Below are positions 24,144 to 38,277 of a stretch of DNA of 64,000 nt, in pieces. How positions within the stretch are numbered: the first letter of the stretch is position 1; the number at the start of each line of letters is the position of its first letter. The notes beneath the pieces are model-generated. The model saw only the letters and a program-made list of their open reading frames with translations, was not told the DNA's origin and searched no databases. A program made the position numbers and the translations under genes. The stretch comes from Lota lota (lineage: Eukaryota; Chordata; Actinopteri; Gadiformes; Lotidae), in assembly GCA_026745465.1 (NCBI GenBank), contig JACYXH010000310.1, positions 4,820,001 through 4,884,000 of the forward strand. Reading direction: 5' to 3'.

Positions 24144-26750
24144 CCCATCTAATAGCGTAGAACTCCCCTTGTTTCTACATTGTGCTATGGTGATGCTTCT
24201 TTTATGTCAGGGTTTCTAATGAAAAGGTCTGGAATGGTGGGAACCCTAGTTCACAGGCTGTCCCTGGGAGTCCTGCTTACGCAATCCACATCTGCCTTTG
24301 GGTTGGCTTCTTCTTCTTTTTTTTTCTGCCAACTCAACCGTTACTTGCCAAAGGAAAACACACCGGCCTGTACAGGTTAACATGGCATACCTGGGTTTTT
24401 TCCGAAGTTCCCCTCAGGGTTGAATAAAGCACTGATCTGCCTCTGTGTGTAATGATGAATGTGACCCATATCGGTGTCAGTCTTTTTCTCCACCACTCTA
24501 GCTGCTGAAGCAAACTAGCTGTAACTTATGATTATTTCAACTAAAGAACACATCTTGGGTTTCTCATTGCCGACGTCCCCAAGGAAACGGCCAAACGCAA
24601 CAATGCATATTTCCTGCTTCTAAGTATCATCAGAATAGCACCCTGTGATTAAACATTTACCTTTTGGTGGCGTGGTCTTCCGTCGTTGTTGTTGAAACGC
24701 ATATTAAACATGTTAGAGAGCCCTGCCGTTGCTTTGTTCAGCGGAATCCACGTGAATAGTGTATCCTTTTAATCTACAAGTCATTGAAAAAATGCCTAAA
24801 CTGGCATACTACTTGGCCTTCATGGCCTTTTTAGATTCATTTGCTTTCCTTCAATTTCTTTGTAATATGTTTTTCGGTAGAGAAACAAATGGTTAAACCG
24901 TCTTGGGGATAATCTTTTGGAGACATATGCAAACAGTTTCATTAGATAACGTCTAATGTAAACATAATCCGTTCCTCGAACAAAATACTACGTTGCTTTT
25001 TTTTTCTTCTGCTGTTAACACATAATTAAAATGGAATTTTTCATTTGTTAATGACTTGTATAAGCTCTAAGAACAAGTGCTTAGTGTTGTCTACAACTCT
25101 TCCTCCTCTTACCATGGTGACAGAGGGTCCTCCCCACAGTAATCCTCCAACGTCAATTAAATGATCACGTGAGCAATGTTTGGTTCGGGGTCATGGCTTT
25201 GTCATCCTCTTTGTCTCAGTATATCATTTCCCAAAATCCATCTCAAAAGACATGATGAACATCATAAAATGTATTCAGTAAAGCAAAGCAACACAACAAA
25301 AAGGACATCCACCGTTTTACATGGGCACTCTACCATGTGAAACCAAAGCTCCATAGGGCTTACACAGCGTGTACCTCACATGGATGTTACTAGTTCTGCA
25401 TAGCGCCTGTATACCCTGTGGACTAGTGTGCCATCAGGCGCATTCTGTTTTGAGCTGCTGTAGTTTTTTAATGAGCCTTGTAGATTCGTGTCAAGTCTCT
25501 GTCCAAGGCAGTGCTGTACATGGTTAAGAGCTTAAGGATAGAAAGGCTCACCTTAATATTCACCTCACTCATATATATGATATCCTCTATATGTACGGTA
25601 TTTATGTTTACGGACACACACACACACACAGACACACACACACACAAATATGCACACCTATACACACACGCACACACACACCGGCACACACACACTTTCA
25701 ATGTTCAACTTATCTCGTATGGCAGTTGCATCACAAAGCAGTGGGGTAACAGAGGTGAGTGCAACATCCTGATTGCTGTTATCTTTCTTGTTCTGGTTTA
25801 TTTTCCTCCAACTCCAAGTGCAATTGGTGTAGGAGGCCCTCTAGAGATCTCAGAACTAGATAGTGGATAGACGGGACACTGCTGGAGGTGGTAGAAGTAC
25901 TAGTGAGGTGACTGTGGTTCTGAGGATTGGGCGCTCTTACAACAGAGAAGCAGGTCATAATATGCAGGCTGGTTTGAAGTGCTTTAGTCAGACATTACTT
26001 TAATTTATGTTTTGCTTGAAACTGCATGTATGTCTTGTTATCAACATGACTTGACATTGACAATATATTTAAAGCGTTTTCTAATTAATTTACTGCTTTA
26101 ATGCTCTGGCATTGTTAATCTTAAATTAGAAAGTACACTATAATCTATCTGCTGAAAGTGTTACTTGAGCGTGTAATTAATTTGAGTCTTCATTGTCCTT
26201 AAATCCAGTTTGGATTAAAGGTTTGACTGCATGCTTTGGTTGCCGACTTTCAGATCAGCATTTCAATGACGTTTTATGCATATTTCCAACATCATGTTTA
26301 CTATCAGCTGAATTTTTAACATGACTTGTTTCTAATCATATCTTCAAGTGATCAAGACCGGAGCTTATAGTGTAGTACAGCATATCATAACAACATTAGC
26401 AAACAGGGGCCTGAAATAAAACCATATCTTTGAATCTTGGTGACAATATTATTTATTCTCTTCTTTACGGAAGGTAAACACTGGGAACACAGAATACCAC
26501 ATTGAGATTCTCAATGGGTTTGTTCTCAATTTGAGAACAAATAGACGCAGACTGAAACCAGAAAGCATGTCCAGCACTCTCTGAGACAACATTGTAACAC
26601 ATTCTAGCATGCCACCCATCAAGCATTAATATTCATACATATTTAATGGCATGGAAATTCTAAGTGTGCATGGCCTGATTTGATCTCTTCAGTTCATGTT
26701 TTTCACAACATATCCAGAACACTAGTAACTACTTGATTATGTCTGTATGT
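24141..26750. other. Non-coding DNA with one imperfect CA array and a palindrome
   Basis: An imperfect CA array lies at 25613-25695, and adjacent short palindromes at 26501-26541. The rest is AT-rich with no recognisable gene. Confidence 0.55.
26501..26541. repeat. Two adjacent near-perfect palindromes
   Basis: ATTGAGATTCTCAAT (26501-26515) has 7-bp arms around one base. TTTGTTCTCAA and TTGAGAACAAA (26519-26541) are 11-bp perfect arms around one T. Both contain TCTCAA/TTGAGA, so they may have arisen from one another. Confidence 0.85.
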
Positions 26751-26862
<112 letters not shown>

Positions 26863-28452
26863 GAGTTTGTGGGTAGTTCTTGAATAAAACAACAACTAAG
26901 TCATCCTCTGCCGTAATCTTTAGCATTGTAGGTCGATGAGATTAGTGGTTGAAACTAATCCGCTACCACCAACAAATCAATCCCATATAGCCAGAAGTCA
27001 AATGCTAGCATGTTTATCCTAAAATCGTTTGTAGCTTGGTTCTTGCAGGCAAGCTGTGTTTGAAAAAAGTCAAGAGTGGAAAAAGCAGAGTCAGTGTAAG
27101 TGGCAGCCCAGCTGGGGGTCCCGTTCTGATCAGGCATGCCCTCAGCTAAAGATGTTAATTCCGAACGCTGGTCTTGAGGGTTGAATAGAGGAGGGGGAAG
27201 GGGGGGATGGGAGGAAAGGATGGAAAGCAACAGCATTTATGAGTGAAGGGTGCATATTGCATAGCAACTCTTTGAGGTGGGACTGAGAAAAAAAAGAAGG
27301 GAAAATAGGCTTGTTAATGTGAACCACGGACAACAAGCGTTGCCACTTTGTGACAGGAGTGAGGCGTATGAGAACCTAGCATGGCTGAGGACATTTCGCT
27401 AGCTCGTTATTGACTGACAGGTGATTCGGCTCTGGCTGCTGCTGTGGTCTTGTTAAGGAATATCGGTTGCTGCTTATCTGCTAGATAAGGGGTTTTGTTA
27501 CCAAAATGAGCACACAAGGGGATGGGGATGGACATTCATTGCACATAGCCTTAGCGCTCATTAATTCACTGTAAACTTGATGTTTACTGGTAGGCCTATC
27601 ATATTCGCTTCACACTAGCAATGGCTATTTTGTTGACATGGGGATGTTTGCCAGTGTTTACAAATGACCATTTTCATTAGCTAGACAGACATTGATAGAC
27701 ATTGATTTCACAGATCTGTTGAAAAAACACATACATCAGCCTTGGTTTGGCTTTGTTGATAGAGACGGTTGATAGAGATGGTAACCCTTTGATTCCATGG
27801 GATTTATGTTCTTTTTTAATAATTTATACAAAATAAATCCACACTTGGATTTATACCTGAACATATTCAGTCAAAAGCATTTTTGAACGAGGCCACCAAT
27901 ATATTGTACACACTATCTTCCCAAATTGCTGTCCCTAACCATTTAAAGTGTACACACCATTCCTTAGACATAGCTATACGGTAGGAAGGTCTTATTGGTG
28001 TGTGATACAGGTGAACTATCTAGCTGAAATGGAAGGTGTCATTGCAGCTCCCTACCAAAAAACAACAAAAAAAAAGCAAAATCTATTTAATGATTGTCTG
28101 GGCTCTGTTCTTGTAAGCTCCAGACCTGATCGACCTCAGGTAAGGACGTGACGGCATGAAAAACACTTTGATGGATGACTACATCCCGCACATTTGACGT
28201 TTCAATGATAAACCCCGACGATTGGCAACTTGATGGTGTATTTCTACACGGTGAACGCTACCACTCAGAGTGTTTGCCGTGTTGAGTTCCCCTTTGCAGA
28301 TTACATTAATAAGAGATCTGGCAACCGCTAAACACTAATGTACACAATACCTCAAAGTGGACCCCTGTCTTTGAGCCCATTCAGAGGGGCCAATAAACTT
28401 TCATCAGAACGAGGCTTCTTTCCTTTCTATCAGGTCTTTAATTTAAAATGAC

Positions 28453-28562
28453 AGAATTTCATTCTGTAATTAGTTCATTTCAAAAGTAAAGTTCCCCTAC
28501 GCCTCTAGGTCTGAAATTTCAGTCTGTAATTAGTTCATTTTAAAAGTAATGTTCCCCAACGC
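28453..28562. repeat. Two-copy tandem duplication, period 60 bp
   Basis: Copies start at about 28453 and 28513, exactly 60 bases apart. The segment TCTGTAATTAGTTCATTT is identical in both and the following AAAAGTAA-GTTCCCC-AC differs at few positions. Each copy carries a TAATTA core, the binding preference of many homeodomain proteins. Confidence 0.9.
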
Positions 28563-29125
28563 TGATTTAACCTTTCTGTATTTGCCAGTTCAATTGCACA
28601 CATTGCATGAATACCCAATTTGTGAGTATTTTCTTCACAGCATTGTTCAGTGAACAAACTTTCCATTCAGGTCTAGTCTCCAATGATTTATAATTTGTAA
28701 CTGATGTATTACTGTTATACCTCTGGTTTAAGGAGAAGGCTAGGGGGCATTTCAATGAACAGGCATTGGTAATAGAAAAATAAATTGAAGGTTTTCCACT
28801 TTCAGAAAAGTGAGGAAATAGCAGTAACAAAACAAATAGAGAGGCCATGCAGTCTGGTTGCTGAAGCCTGATCTTTTTTTTTATGGGTGGTGGGGGGGGG
28901 GGGGCTATCGCCGTATAGCGCTCAGGCTATCGCTTTGAATCACTCCGGCTAGCGGCATCGTCAGGGAAAGCTACAGCACACCACAGAGAATTAGACCCAA
29001 GACTGTCAATTAGTTTCTAAGAGGCCCCAAATGTGGCATGGGGTTGGCCAGGCGTGCGGTGCATTGCAGCATGACACCTGATGGCTAATGGAAGTTGACA
29101 TGGCTTCTTGTGGAATCACACTGTG

Positions 29126-29180
29126 TAGGGGAGGGATGGGGGTGATTGGGGTAGGATGGGGGAATGAGGGTTGGGGGGGA
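29126..29180 (+). other. G-rich tract with G-quadruplex potential
   Basis: Seven or more runs of three to seven Gs are separated by short A/T spacers. This is motif evidence only. Confidence 0.55.
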
Positions 29181-31001
29181 CTCGGCAGCAGTGAAGTGTG
29201 GTCGGCTCGGGAGGCCAAGGAGAAGGCTATTCCTCCCGGCTTCGTCTCCAATTAGCAAGGCCGTGCGGCGGGGCCCCTGTTTGTCCCCCATTAAATTGTT
29301 AATCAAATGGAACAGAAACCGGCCTCCGGAGAGAATAGCCTTTCAGGCGAAAGCCTACCGCAGATGTAATGAAATAAAAAAGATTCATCATTTGTTTCTG
29401 TTGTGACAGTGTCTCTCATCTTTTTTTTCTTCTCTTTTTTCCCCGTCTCCTCACCGTACCTCGACGGCTAGTGGAGGGAAATATGTACGCTGATGCCTGT
29501 TTGGTGTACTGTGCAAGGAAGCCCATGACATTTGCGTGTGAATAAGCCATGCTGCTGTCGTTCTTTTTTCTTTTTTTAACTGTAATAAAAACATTGTCAC
29601 CGCGGTTATTGTGCACTTCAGTGGTCGTTGGAGGCACACGTGAGAAGCCCTAGTTTTGTGGAGCGGCTCTGGTTTACTTTTTTCTTTTCTTTCGCTATTT
29701 CTTGTGAGCACCACCGGAAGAATTCCCATGAGCAGGTTTCTGTGAAAGTGATTAGGAGAGAAAGGGAAGCGCTCCAATGTCAAGGCCAGTTGTGCTACGC
29801 AAGTCTCCTCTGTTTTTCCTTCGAATAACCTTTCATCGCCTTATATACGGCTGTGAGTGGCTGACTGGAGCATGGGACTAACCCCAAAGACCTCCTGTCT
29901 CCCTCACCTAGAGTCTCTGCAGGGCCTGTTGTTCCCCTCATGCGACACTGTGTGCTGGGCTGTCAAGAAGGACAAACCATTAGAGCTTAAATTTGCTGCC
30001 TGGGTTTTTCTGTAGTGGTTTTTTTGTGTGTGCCATACTTTGGCCCAGTGAAGACTGTCTGGAAGAGGGGCTGTTCAGTTCTTTCAACTCTGACCGTGTG
30101 CCGGCCGTGTGCATCGGCTGGAATGAGTAAGCAGAACAAGGGGCCAAGAAAATAAAAGCCCTGTGCTCCCTAGTGAGCCTTGCTCTTTTTTATTTCTACC
30201 ATATCTCAAATACAATGATTGAATGGATTGATTGAAGAACTGCAGCTTAAAAAGACTCTGCTCAAAATATCAGTTTATTGCTAATAGGATCAAGTAACTT
30301 CAAGTGATATCTAATATCCAGCATAACTGCACATGCTGCCAGGTGATACCTTTTTGGAATGATATTTTATCTGTTGGAATATATATGCTTTAACACATAT
30401 GGGCCAGTATAATTAAAAGGAAAGCTATAAATGCAGAGGGCTCGCCGTGTTCGAAATTGGTTTATTGTGGCAAAAGGAAGATTTCCATGAATGCACAGTC
30501 CATTTTCCATGAAGAAGCATGTGGAATTGGCAGCGTTTAACGGGCTACATTATGGGATCAGAATGACGTGAGGTATTCATTGTAAATGGTGTAAGGAGAC
30601 TGAGCATGTCGTAGCCATAGCCAACGCCTTACTCAACACACTCACACACAACGAGCTATAAAGTTAATGACAAACAAAGACATCATTGCCCCCTTTTCAT
30701 AAACCCGGGGTACACAAAATTGAAGATGTGACATGACTACAATGCCTTTCTGTCTTTTTATTTTTTTTTCTACTAATATAATACAGATATTATTACACTG
30801 GGACAATCTTTTCCTTTTATAGCTTTGGTGGCTCATCAAGCCACAGGAAATCTAGGGATGAGTATGAAGGCATATGAAGCCATTACTGTTCTATTACTCT
30901 TGCTCTGTACTTGACTCACATATAAGGGTTCCCCACCTTCTTCCCTTGTTCAAATTCTCTTCGATCACCTGGTGGCTGTTGAGGCAGCAATGGCGAGGAA
31001 A

Positions 31002-31035
31002 TGAGAGAGAGAGAGAGGTGAAGAGAGGGAGGGAA

Positions 31036-31082
<47 letters not shown>
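31002..31082. repeat. (GA)n polypurine tract, pure core 31039-31082
   Basis: A GA array with a short GGGAGGGAAAAC interruption. The polypurine mirror symmetry could support triplex DNA. It gives Arg-Glu and Ser-Leu artefact frames. Confidence 0.96.
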
Positions 31083-31086
<4 letters not shown>

Positions 31087-32864
31087 ATAAATGGCCCCCT
31101 GGATATCCCCAAGTGGCAACAGATGAACTGGCGATAAAATGTGCCACTTGCACCGTCCAAAGGAAATAGGGGGGAATTGAACATTTGGGAAAAAAAGGGT
31201 GGAGGGGTTTAATCTCATACTGCGTGCACCTGAAGTACTGTTGGAGTGTAAGTCCTCTGCTCTCACTATCACGCTTTCTCTCTCTCGCTCTCGCTCTCAG
31301 GTTAGGCTCAGGTCAGAACTACTCGAGGTCGGTGCCCACTGAGAGCAAGGCTAGACTGCAGATGGCGTCAGGCTTTTCTTTAGACCACTTGTTGTGCCCT
31401 ATCTTGTTGTGGGGACAGGGACCTTGCACAATTAACTGCTGTGCAACTGGTCGTTAAGTGGGGTTAATTTTATATTGATTGACAAATCTTAAAGGGCATC
31501 CACCTTTTGGTCCCATAGTGCGTACTAATCGCTCTGGAGTTACCTGAGAAGTGGCAGGCGCCATGGTTTTTCCCATGATTTATATTGAATACAACATGCT
31601 TTTCACGGCATGATGATCTTCTACATTACCACTCGCTGCTTTCGAAACACCATCGCCGCATGCTTTGTTTCTGTATCACTTTTCACGTATACAGGCTATA
31701 GGTATCAATAGGAAATAGATAATATTTGATACATCCTAAATCATCACAACTACCTCTTGTCTTTCTGCAGTAAAACAAAACCAAATGCACACTGTTTCTC
31801 TCTGTCGCAAGATCGGCCAAGATCCATAATCAATCACAATTTTCAGTTTGTGATTGATGACGGCTTTTAAAGTCTGCCATGAACAGGCACTTTTTAGGCT
31901 GAACCTATCAAGAGTTTGAGTGAACTTGAGAGATTGAAATCCACCGTTCTGGAACAAAAAAATACCAACAGTGCTGGATTGTTTTAACTCAAATCACACT
32001 TCAGCTTTGAAATCAGTATTTTCATTACCTTTCTGAAATTAGGTCCCTGGAGGGCAAGAGGGCATACGGTGCCCTACCCTGACCCACTATAACCAAGCAC
32101 CAGCTACATGCACTTCAAGTCAATTTGCATATATAAAGCAAAACACCCACAATTTCACTTGTATTCTAAGATTTTCAACTGTTATTAGATGTGATGTTGA
32201 TCAGAACAGAACGTTGATAAAACCACCAATTTCAAAACAACCCTGCATACTATAATGATTGCTATTCCAGTAAATTGGGTTCTCAGAAGTTGTCCTTGCA
32301 CGGCATCACAGGTTTAGATGGTATAATGCTATGAGGGCTGGGCTCAGGACCCTGAGTTCCTCTGTCATCAGTCTTTTTTAAATTGCTTTAGGGGAACGGA
32401 GTAGCCAACAAAACAATATGAGTCCATCACATGCTGCTCATAAAATTGAACTTTTCAATCTTCTTTGAGAGAGAGAGAGAGAGAGAGCGAGTGAAAAAAC
32501 AAAGTTCTGGTTCTGTCAGTGGTACTCAGTAGATCAGTCATAACAACTGGAAACACGAATAGCTTCCTTCTGCACTACAACTATGTGGCTGATAAAGATA
32601 TGGTGTGCGTTTTACTGAAGACACTAAGTAAGATCTGAAATGTCTGCAAAAAAAACAGGTTTGTTTCACTCTACTGTCACTGCATTTGTGTAGGGTTTAC
32701 ATCTTGATGTCCACAGCGAATTTCATTGTCATACCTACCATCTCCATCACGTTGCACACCAAGCATGTCTCGCTAATTAAATGAGGGGTCGTTTGCCTTC
32801 TTACTTCACACAAACAAAGGCATCTTTTGTATTTTATTCTTAGACATTTCTAGTATTAAGTATT

Positions 32865-33019
32865 TAGTCAGTGAGCAGATGCTTATATCCAAAGTTCAAT
32901 ACAGTGATTACAGATGCATGTCATTAAGCAGTAGGTAAATGGCCAGGCATCTACAGACATGGGGGGATCAAACCTAGAACCTTTCAACTCGGAGTGGACT
33001 GTGCTAACCACTAGACTAC
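32865..33019 (-). mobile_element. tRNA-derived SINE, full head and tail, decayed
   Basis: Read on the minus strand, the head is GTAGTCTAGTGGTTAGC, a good pol III A box (TAGTCTAGTGG). It is followed by GAGTTGAAAGGTT and a B box-like AGGTTTGATCC, one CpG-decay step from GGTTCGATCC. The element ends in CTTTGGATATAAGCATCTGC, matching the CTTTGGATAAAAGC-TCTGCTAAATG tail common to several fish SINE and L2-type elements. The 51310-51485 element shares the GTTGAAAGGTT segment and a related tail. Confidence 0.75.
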
Positions 33020-33463
33020 TATTTGTTTTTCTCCCAGAAATAGAAAATAGGTAATAAACGAGGGTATTCTGCAGAAGCACACCCCTGGTAGTGCTCTCAG
33101 GTCTGCTGACTCTCTGGGTGACACCACACCAGAAACACACGGTGAAGCTGCCTTTAGCACATATGCTTCTAAACTCTGGAAGACATCCCTCTGGCTCCAA
33201 GGTAGACTTTCTCAACTAAGAGTTTTCTAAGCGCAATCTAAAAAAACTGTTGAAAACAAAGAAGAAACTGTTGTGCATTCATTGTTTTATTGTAAGTTCT
33301 GTAAAGAGCATTGCACTACTTACTGTTTGTATGAAATGCATTATACAGATAGAGCTGTATTGAACAAAATCTGGACCCATTTTCTGACATGAACACATGA
33401 TGACATGTCTGCGCGACACATGTGTGCCTGTGTCATAGTCAGACAGTATAATATCGTAATCAA

Positions 33464-33479
33464 CCCCCCCCCCCCCCCC
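33464..33479. repeat. (C)16 homopolymer
   Basis: A pure run of 16 Cs followed by CT/CCT-rich sequence to about 33535. Confidence 0.95.
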
Positions 33480-36284
33480 ACCACCTTTTTCTCTACCCCT
33501 CTCTCTCCCTCCTCCCCCACTCATCCCATCCCTGAGTCTGATGTCATGTGACAGTGATGGCACCTCTCTGTCCGGATGGATCCATCCTGTCTCACACGCA
33601 CACACACACACACAACCACACAGCTTGAGTTGTTACATGGTTCGTGCATACAGTGTAAGCACTTGTGTACAGTGTACTTTTTTTATGCACTTCTTATATA
33701 AGGTTATGATAATGTACGTGTGTACAATGTTTACTTTTAAATAGACTACTGTGAGATGTGAGCAAAAAAAGTAGCAGTAGCAAGTTGCTTTTCTATTAAG
33801 GACACACTTCTTGGTTTTAGAGTAGAAGCACTCATTCACATGTTTGAATGGAAAGTGTGTTTTGATTACAGATGGATATCAAATCGTAACACAACCACTA
33901 GCCGACCATCTCCAGCTCTCTGCACCACCTCCTGTCTTATCCCACAAAGCTAATTTAACACGACCCCTCCCAATAAAAACATTTAGGGGAGATCATAGCA
34001 GTGTAATTTCCTCAGTTCCAGTTCCTTAGCTGAGACTTAAATCATTTGAATCCCATCTGTGGTGTCTTTGAAGAATGATCTGATATTAAATGTGGCCACT
34101 TGAGAGAAGAGTTTATTCTTCTTAACGTAATTTAAGGTGAATGATTTTGAGGCAAAATACAGTATGTAGTAGAGTAGTAGAGAGTAGAGTGAAGCCATAT
34201 GCATATTTAATATAAAACATAACATTTAGGGGTGCAATGCCTGATTAGCCAAGCATAACATCACATAACACTACGTCACAGATGAAGGATGTACAACATG
34301 CAACCCAATACGCTGTAAACAGTTATGGGGGTTAGAGGTAGGAAATTGATCCAGTTCTCCCTTTAGAAAACGAAAAACAGCGGTGATCCATCAGAGACTG
34401 TGGATGCGAGCGTTTAGTCTAGTAAGTGTTCATCCTCCTCATGTGCCCCTCCTTGCGTCAGCCTATTGGGAAGGGCAGCCAATTTGCTGCGAAACCAACC
34501 TGTACGTGCCAACCTTGAGCCAAGCCGTTGGGCAGAAAGTTATAGTTCTGACAGTGAGAATATGCTGACTGGAAGTGCAATTGCGAATGCAATTCTTTCC
34601 CCCAGCACTGGCCTTTTGCTTTAATACTCACCGAAACCGTGGGATCGATGCGGTTTTATGAAGTCGCAAACGGAAGCGGTATGTCATATGATTTAAAAGG
34701 ATTTCCACTCTAAACGTTTGACATATTTGCTTTACTTTAGAGAGTATAGGGATTGCGATGTGCTCACTTCAGTCTAGTGGTTAAAAAACTGTAGCAGAGA
34801 AGAGGGGGTTGTGGGGTGGGACACATTGTATTTTCTTGCTTTGAGCAAAGAAAAACATTTTCAGATGAAACATGCCCGATAGGCCTCATTTGATTAAAAG
34901 CATATAGAGTTTCATGCTGCTTTGACTTTTTACCAACACACCCATCCTCTCTCCTCTCCTCCCCTCTCTCGCTCTAGCTTCACTGAACTTTCCCCCACAG
35001 ATGCTCGGTGTGGCTAGTGAGGGTGCTCAATCTTCTGAACAAAATTCTTAATGATATTTTTTTCATGTCGAGCAACTCTGCGAGTTAGACCTACATCTAA
35101 AGCTTTGTGTTGAGAAATCGTTTTTTTTTTTAGTCCCCATGGCCATCCAGCGTATAGTATCACAGTACTTCAAAGTTTAGGTTAGCACAGATTGTGCTGG
35201 CGTTCGTTATCCACAAGTCAGCTTTCATTCATTTCTGTGATAGCCCAACATAGAAACTCACTCAAAGGCAGTAATCATAATCCCAGTGGCCCGTGATTAT
35301 GTATTTATATGCGCTTAACTACATAATCACTCGTGTCATTGTCTGTGTGCACATCAATTCCTCTAATCACTCAAGCAGTGAGCTGTAGCGTCGCCTGGGC
35401 ACCTCCCCTCTGCTAAAAACGTGCACAAGTGAACCAATCCTTTGCAGGCGAGCGTTCTGCGATAATTGCACAGAACACAGAAGATTAAATACGCTATGAT
35501 GCATCGCAGTGTGGCTCCTGCAATGAACTCAAGTGACACCGGCTTTGGGGCATCCCTCCCCAATATTAAAGCGTGCACTATTATGTCGCATAGAATCCCC
35601 CATGTCATCCACCAAGAGATCGCGGCATTCATGACGATCATTCGATTTAGGTCTCTCAGCTGGGGAAATGGACAGCGATTTAGTTCTGTTGTTTGGTAGC
35701 AGTGTCATACACTTGGGCACAATGTCGGTGCCCGCACACCATTTTGTTGCTGGTGGTTTGTTAGGTAGACTCTTAGCAGCAGTGGGGTGCTTCTAACATC
35801 AGTGAAGCTTTCTGCCCACATCCACCGCCAGGTGGAATCCAAATCACTTGAAATGTTGCAGGAGGTTCACTGTAGTTAATTTTAGTGGAGGAAGTTGAAA
35901 TAATAGGACTTTGCAGAGAATGTTTCCTCTGCAATACCATGAAAGTTGGGAAAAATTGTGTGTAAATAAGTGGAATGACCCAAAGAGCTATGTAAAAGTG
36001 GCTTTAGTTGTGAGAACCATTTGTATTTGTGAACTTTATTAGTTTTTAATTAGATAAGCTATACTCATTCCTTTCGAACATTTTCCAGTAATAAGGACAA
36101 GCCACATTTACTTACCTACTTTACCTAATTACTGTGCTCACATTTTGCGCAGAAATGTCAAATATGCTTTCACTTGGTTGAGGTAGTACATTTTATGGAA
36201 AACACAAAAAGCATAAAAAACTGAGAATCTGTACCACCTGCAATGGCTTGCAGCATATGCAAAGAGTATCAATGCGTCCATAGT

Positions 36285-36450
36285 AGTGTGCACTATGTGC
36301 CTGTAGTGTTTCCATGTTTGGTCTGGAGATAAACCAGCACCCTATTCAGGATTCATCCAATGATGTGCAATTCCAGCGATTGGCCCCAGACCCAGGAAAG
36401 TGACCAGAGACAAAGACCAAAGACGGCTGCATGGATGGATGGTCGTTGTG
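36285..36450 (+). mobile_element. Degenerate copy of a fish dispersed repeat ending TGGATGGATGG
   Basis: Segments ACTATGTGCCTGTAG, GATTGGCCCCAG, GACCAGAGACAAAG and CGGCTGCATGGATGGATGG follow in the same order a very common teleost repeat (TATGTG-CCTG ... GGCTCCAGC ... GACCCTGAA-AGG ... ATGGATGGATGG), recalled from memory. It is strongly decayed and I do not assign a family. Confidence 0.5.
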
Positions 36451-37990
36451 CATATACATCTGGTGACAACCACACCTTCATGAACATCACCATGGCAGTC
36501 TTCAAATGCCGTCAGAGTGCAAAGCCGGGAGGACAAGAGAGCCCCAAACTGAATACCCTGAAGCCTGGTTCTTGATCTGCAGCTAATTTCCCAGAATTAT
36601 GCGGCTAATGCAAACTCTTTAGCGTACCAGACTGCGTCCTAAATGAAGATGCTTCCTAAATGGAGACACAAGACTAGTCCATCAGCCGCTGCACTTTCAC
36701 CGTCTCGTCCCGCTTTTTGGTCTGGCCCGGCCATCACTCTCGTTCTGTCAACGTTTGACGAGGCAGTAAATTGGTCGGCGGATTTTACATTGTGTAAACG
36801 TTAAGTGTAAAGCACTTAAATCTCGAAGGCGTGCAAGCATCAGTGACAAAAGCGAGTGTCATCCCTCCCTCATTAACTGTCACATCAAATGCCAACCCCA
36901 TATCATGACATGCCTCTTATAAGATGAAAGATCTCTGGTTATTTATGAATCAAGCTGACATGTATAAACCACATGGCCGTAGAATATTTTGCATCAAATT
37001 GTCATGTTAAGGATCAAAACAGATTGGTTCATGATGCCCTTTATCATAATCACGGTTTCTAAGGCTTCCTCATTTAATTGGGATTTGTCAACATTCCCCA
37101 TACAAGCCCTTCACACATGAAGGGGAAAACTCCCTAAAACCCAGCATGAAAAAGAACATGGAGAAGCAACACAAGAGGAATCCACCCCTTCGTTGGATGG
37201 TTGTAAGGGCAATAGGTCCAGTACCAGCGGGGTTTAATTTGACAGCAAAAAAAAACAACATCTGCAATCAAACTGCACAAAACAAACAGAGAAAAAAAAA
37301 TACATCATAATCAAACAAAGATCAAAACAAAACAAAAATAACCCCAGTGGGGGTTGCACAGCATTCCAGCACTACCAAAGGTCAGGCTCATCTGTCACAG
37401 AATACATGTTACAGTTTCAGCCCCCACCCACCCCTCAGCCTCCGTCCCCCGAAAGAAAACTGTAATAATAGCCGGTCGGATCGGAGACCAGTGAGGCCAG
37501 TGACGTGTTTGCACGGGGACATACTGGTGGTAGCACAACATGACAGGAAGTGGGGGAGGGGTCAGCTGGAGGTCAGGTGGGAGCAGGAGGGGAGTGGGGA
37601 GTAAACAAGCTCCAGACAAGCTGTCACGGGCACAGAAACCACCGACCGGTGGTGGTCCACCCAAACCCACCCACCCACCCACCCCCAAACCCCTGTTACC
37701 TGCAGGCCTGCGAGGCCGCCTGAGGCTGGCCGGGTGGATGGTGAGGGTGGGTGTGTGCTGTTGGTGGTGGAACGCGATGCGATGCGATGGTGGGTGAGTG
37801 GGAGGTGGAGCTGGGGTGGGGTGGTGGTGGTGGTGGGGGGTGCCGTACAGCCTCCAACGTCTGCCGTGGATTGTTTAATGAGGCGAGGGCTGGCTCCCTG
37901 ACAGCCGCGGTTAGCCAGCCGCTGACGAGCGCGGTTATGACACACCGGGTCTTATCGTACCTTGTTTCGGAGACAGGGCGGTGGGTTTCT

Positions 37991-38216
37991 ACTGGTGTGT
38001 ATGAGTGTGTGTGGTTAGAGTGTGTTATTTTGTGTTTGTGTGTGTTTGTGTGTGTGTGTGTGTATGTATCTGGGGGGAGGATGGTATGGGATGTGCTCGT
38101 GTGAGTTTGTGTCTGTGTGTGTGGGGGGGATGAGGTGTGTGTGTGGAGTGGAATGTGTGTAAGTTATGGTGGAAAGGAGATGTCAAAAAGAAGGAGAGTG
38201 GGGTTATGAGTGAATG

Positions 38217-38277
<61 letters not shown>

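Larger units (their letters stand above)
26863..31001. other. Non-coding DNA with a 60-bp tandem duplication and G-rich tracts
   Basis: G-rich + strand stretches occur at about 27188-27220, 28892-28904 (13 Gs) and 29126-29180. A two-copy 60-bp duplication lies at 28453-28562. No gene is recognised; a few 60-110 codon frames lack family signatures. Confidence 0.55.
31083..37990. other. Non-coding DNA with SINE and other decayed repeats
   Basis: Contains a short (GA)n at 32466-32490, a SINE at 32865-33019, a (C)16 at 33464-33479, a decayed dispersed repeat at about 36285-36450, and G-rich sequence at 37549-37605 and 37788-37842. The last two have several G runs and quadruplex potential. No exon is recognised. 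Confidence 0.55.

Noticed and set aside
30874..31137. Frame starting MKPLLFYYSCS, considered as the Kirrel3 signal-peptide exon (mammals begin MKPFQ)
   Set aside because: Similarity ends after three residues. The frame runs into a GA repeat and no phase-1 donor in good context follows the hydrophobic part.
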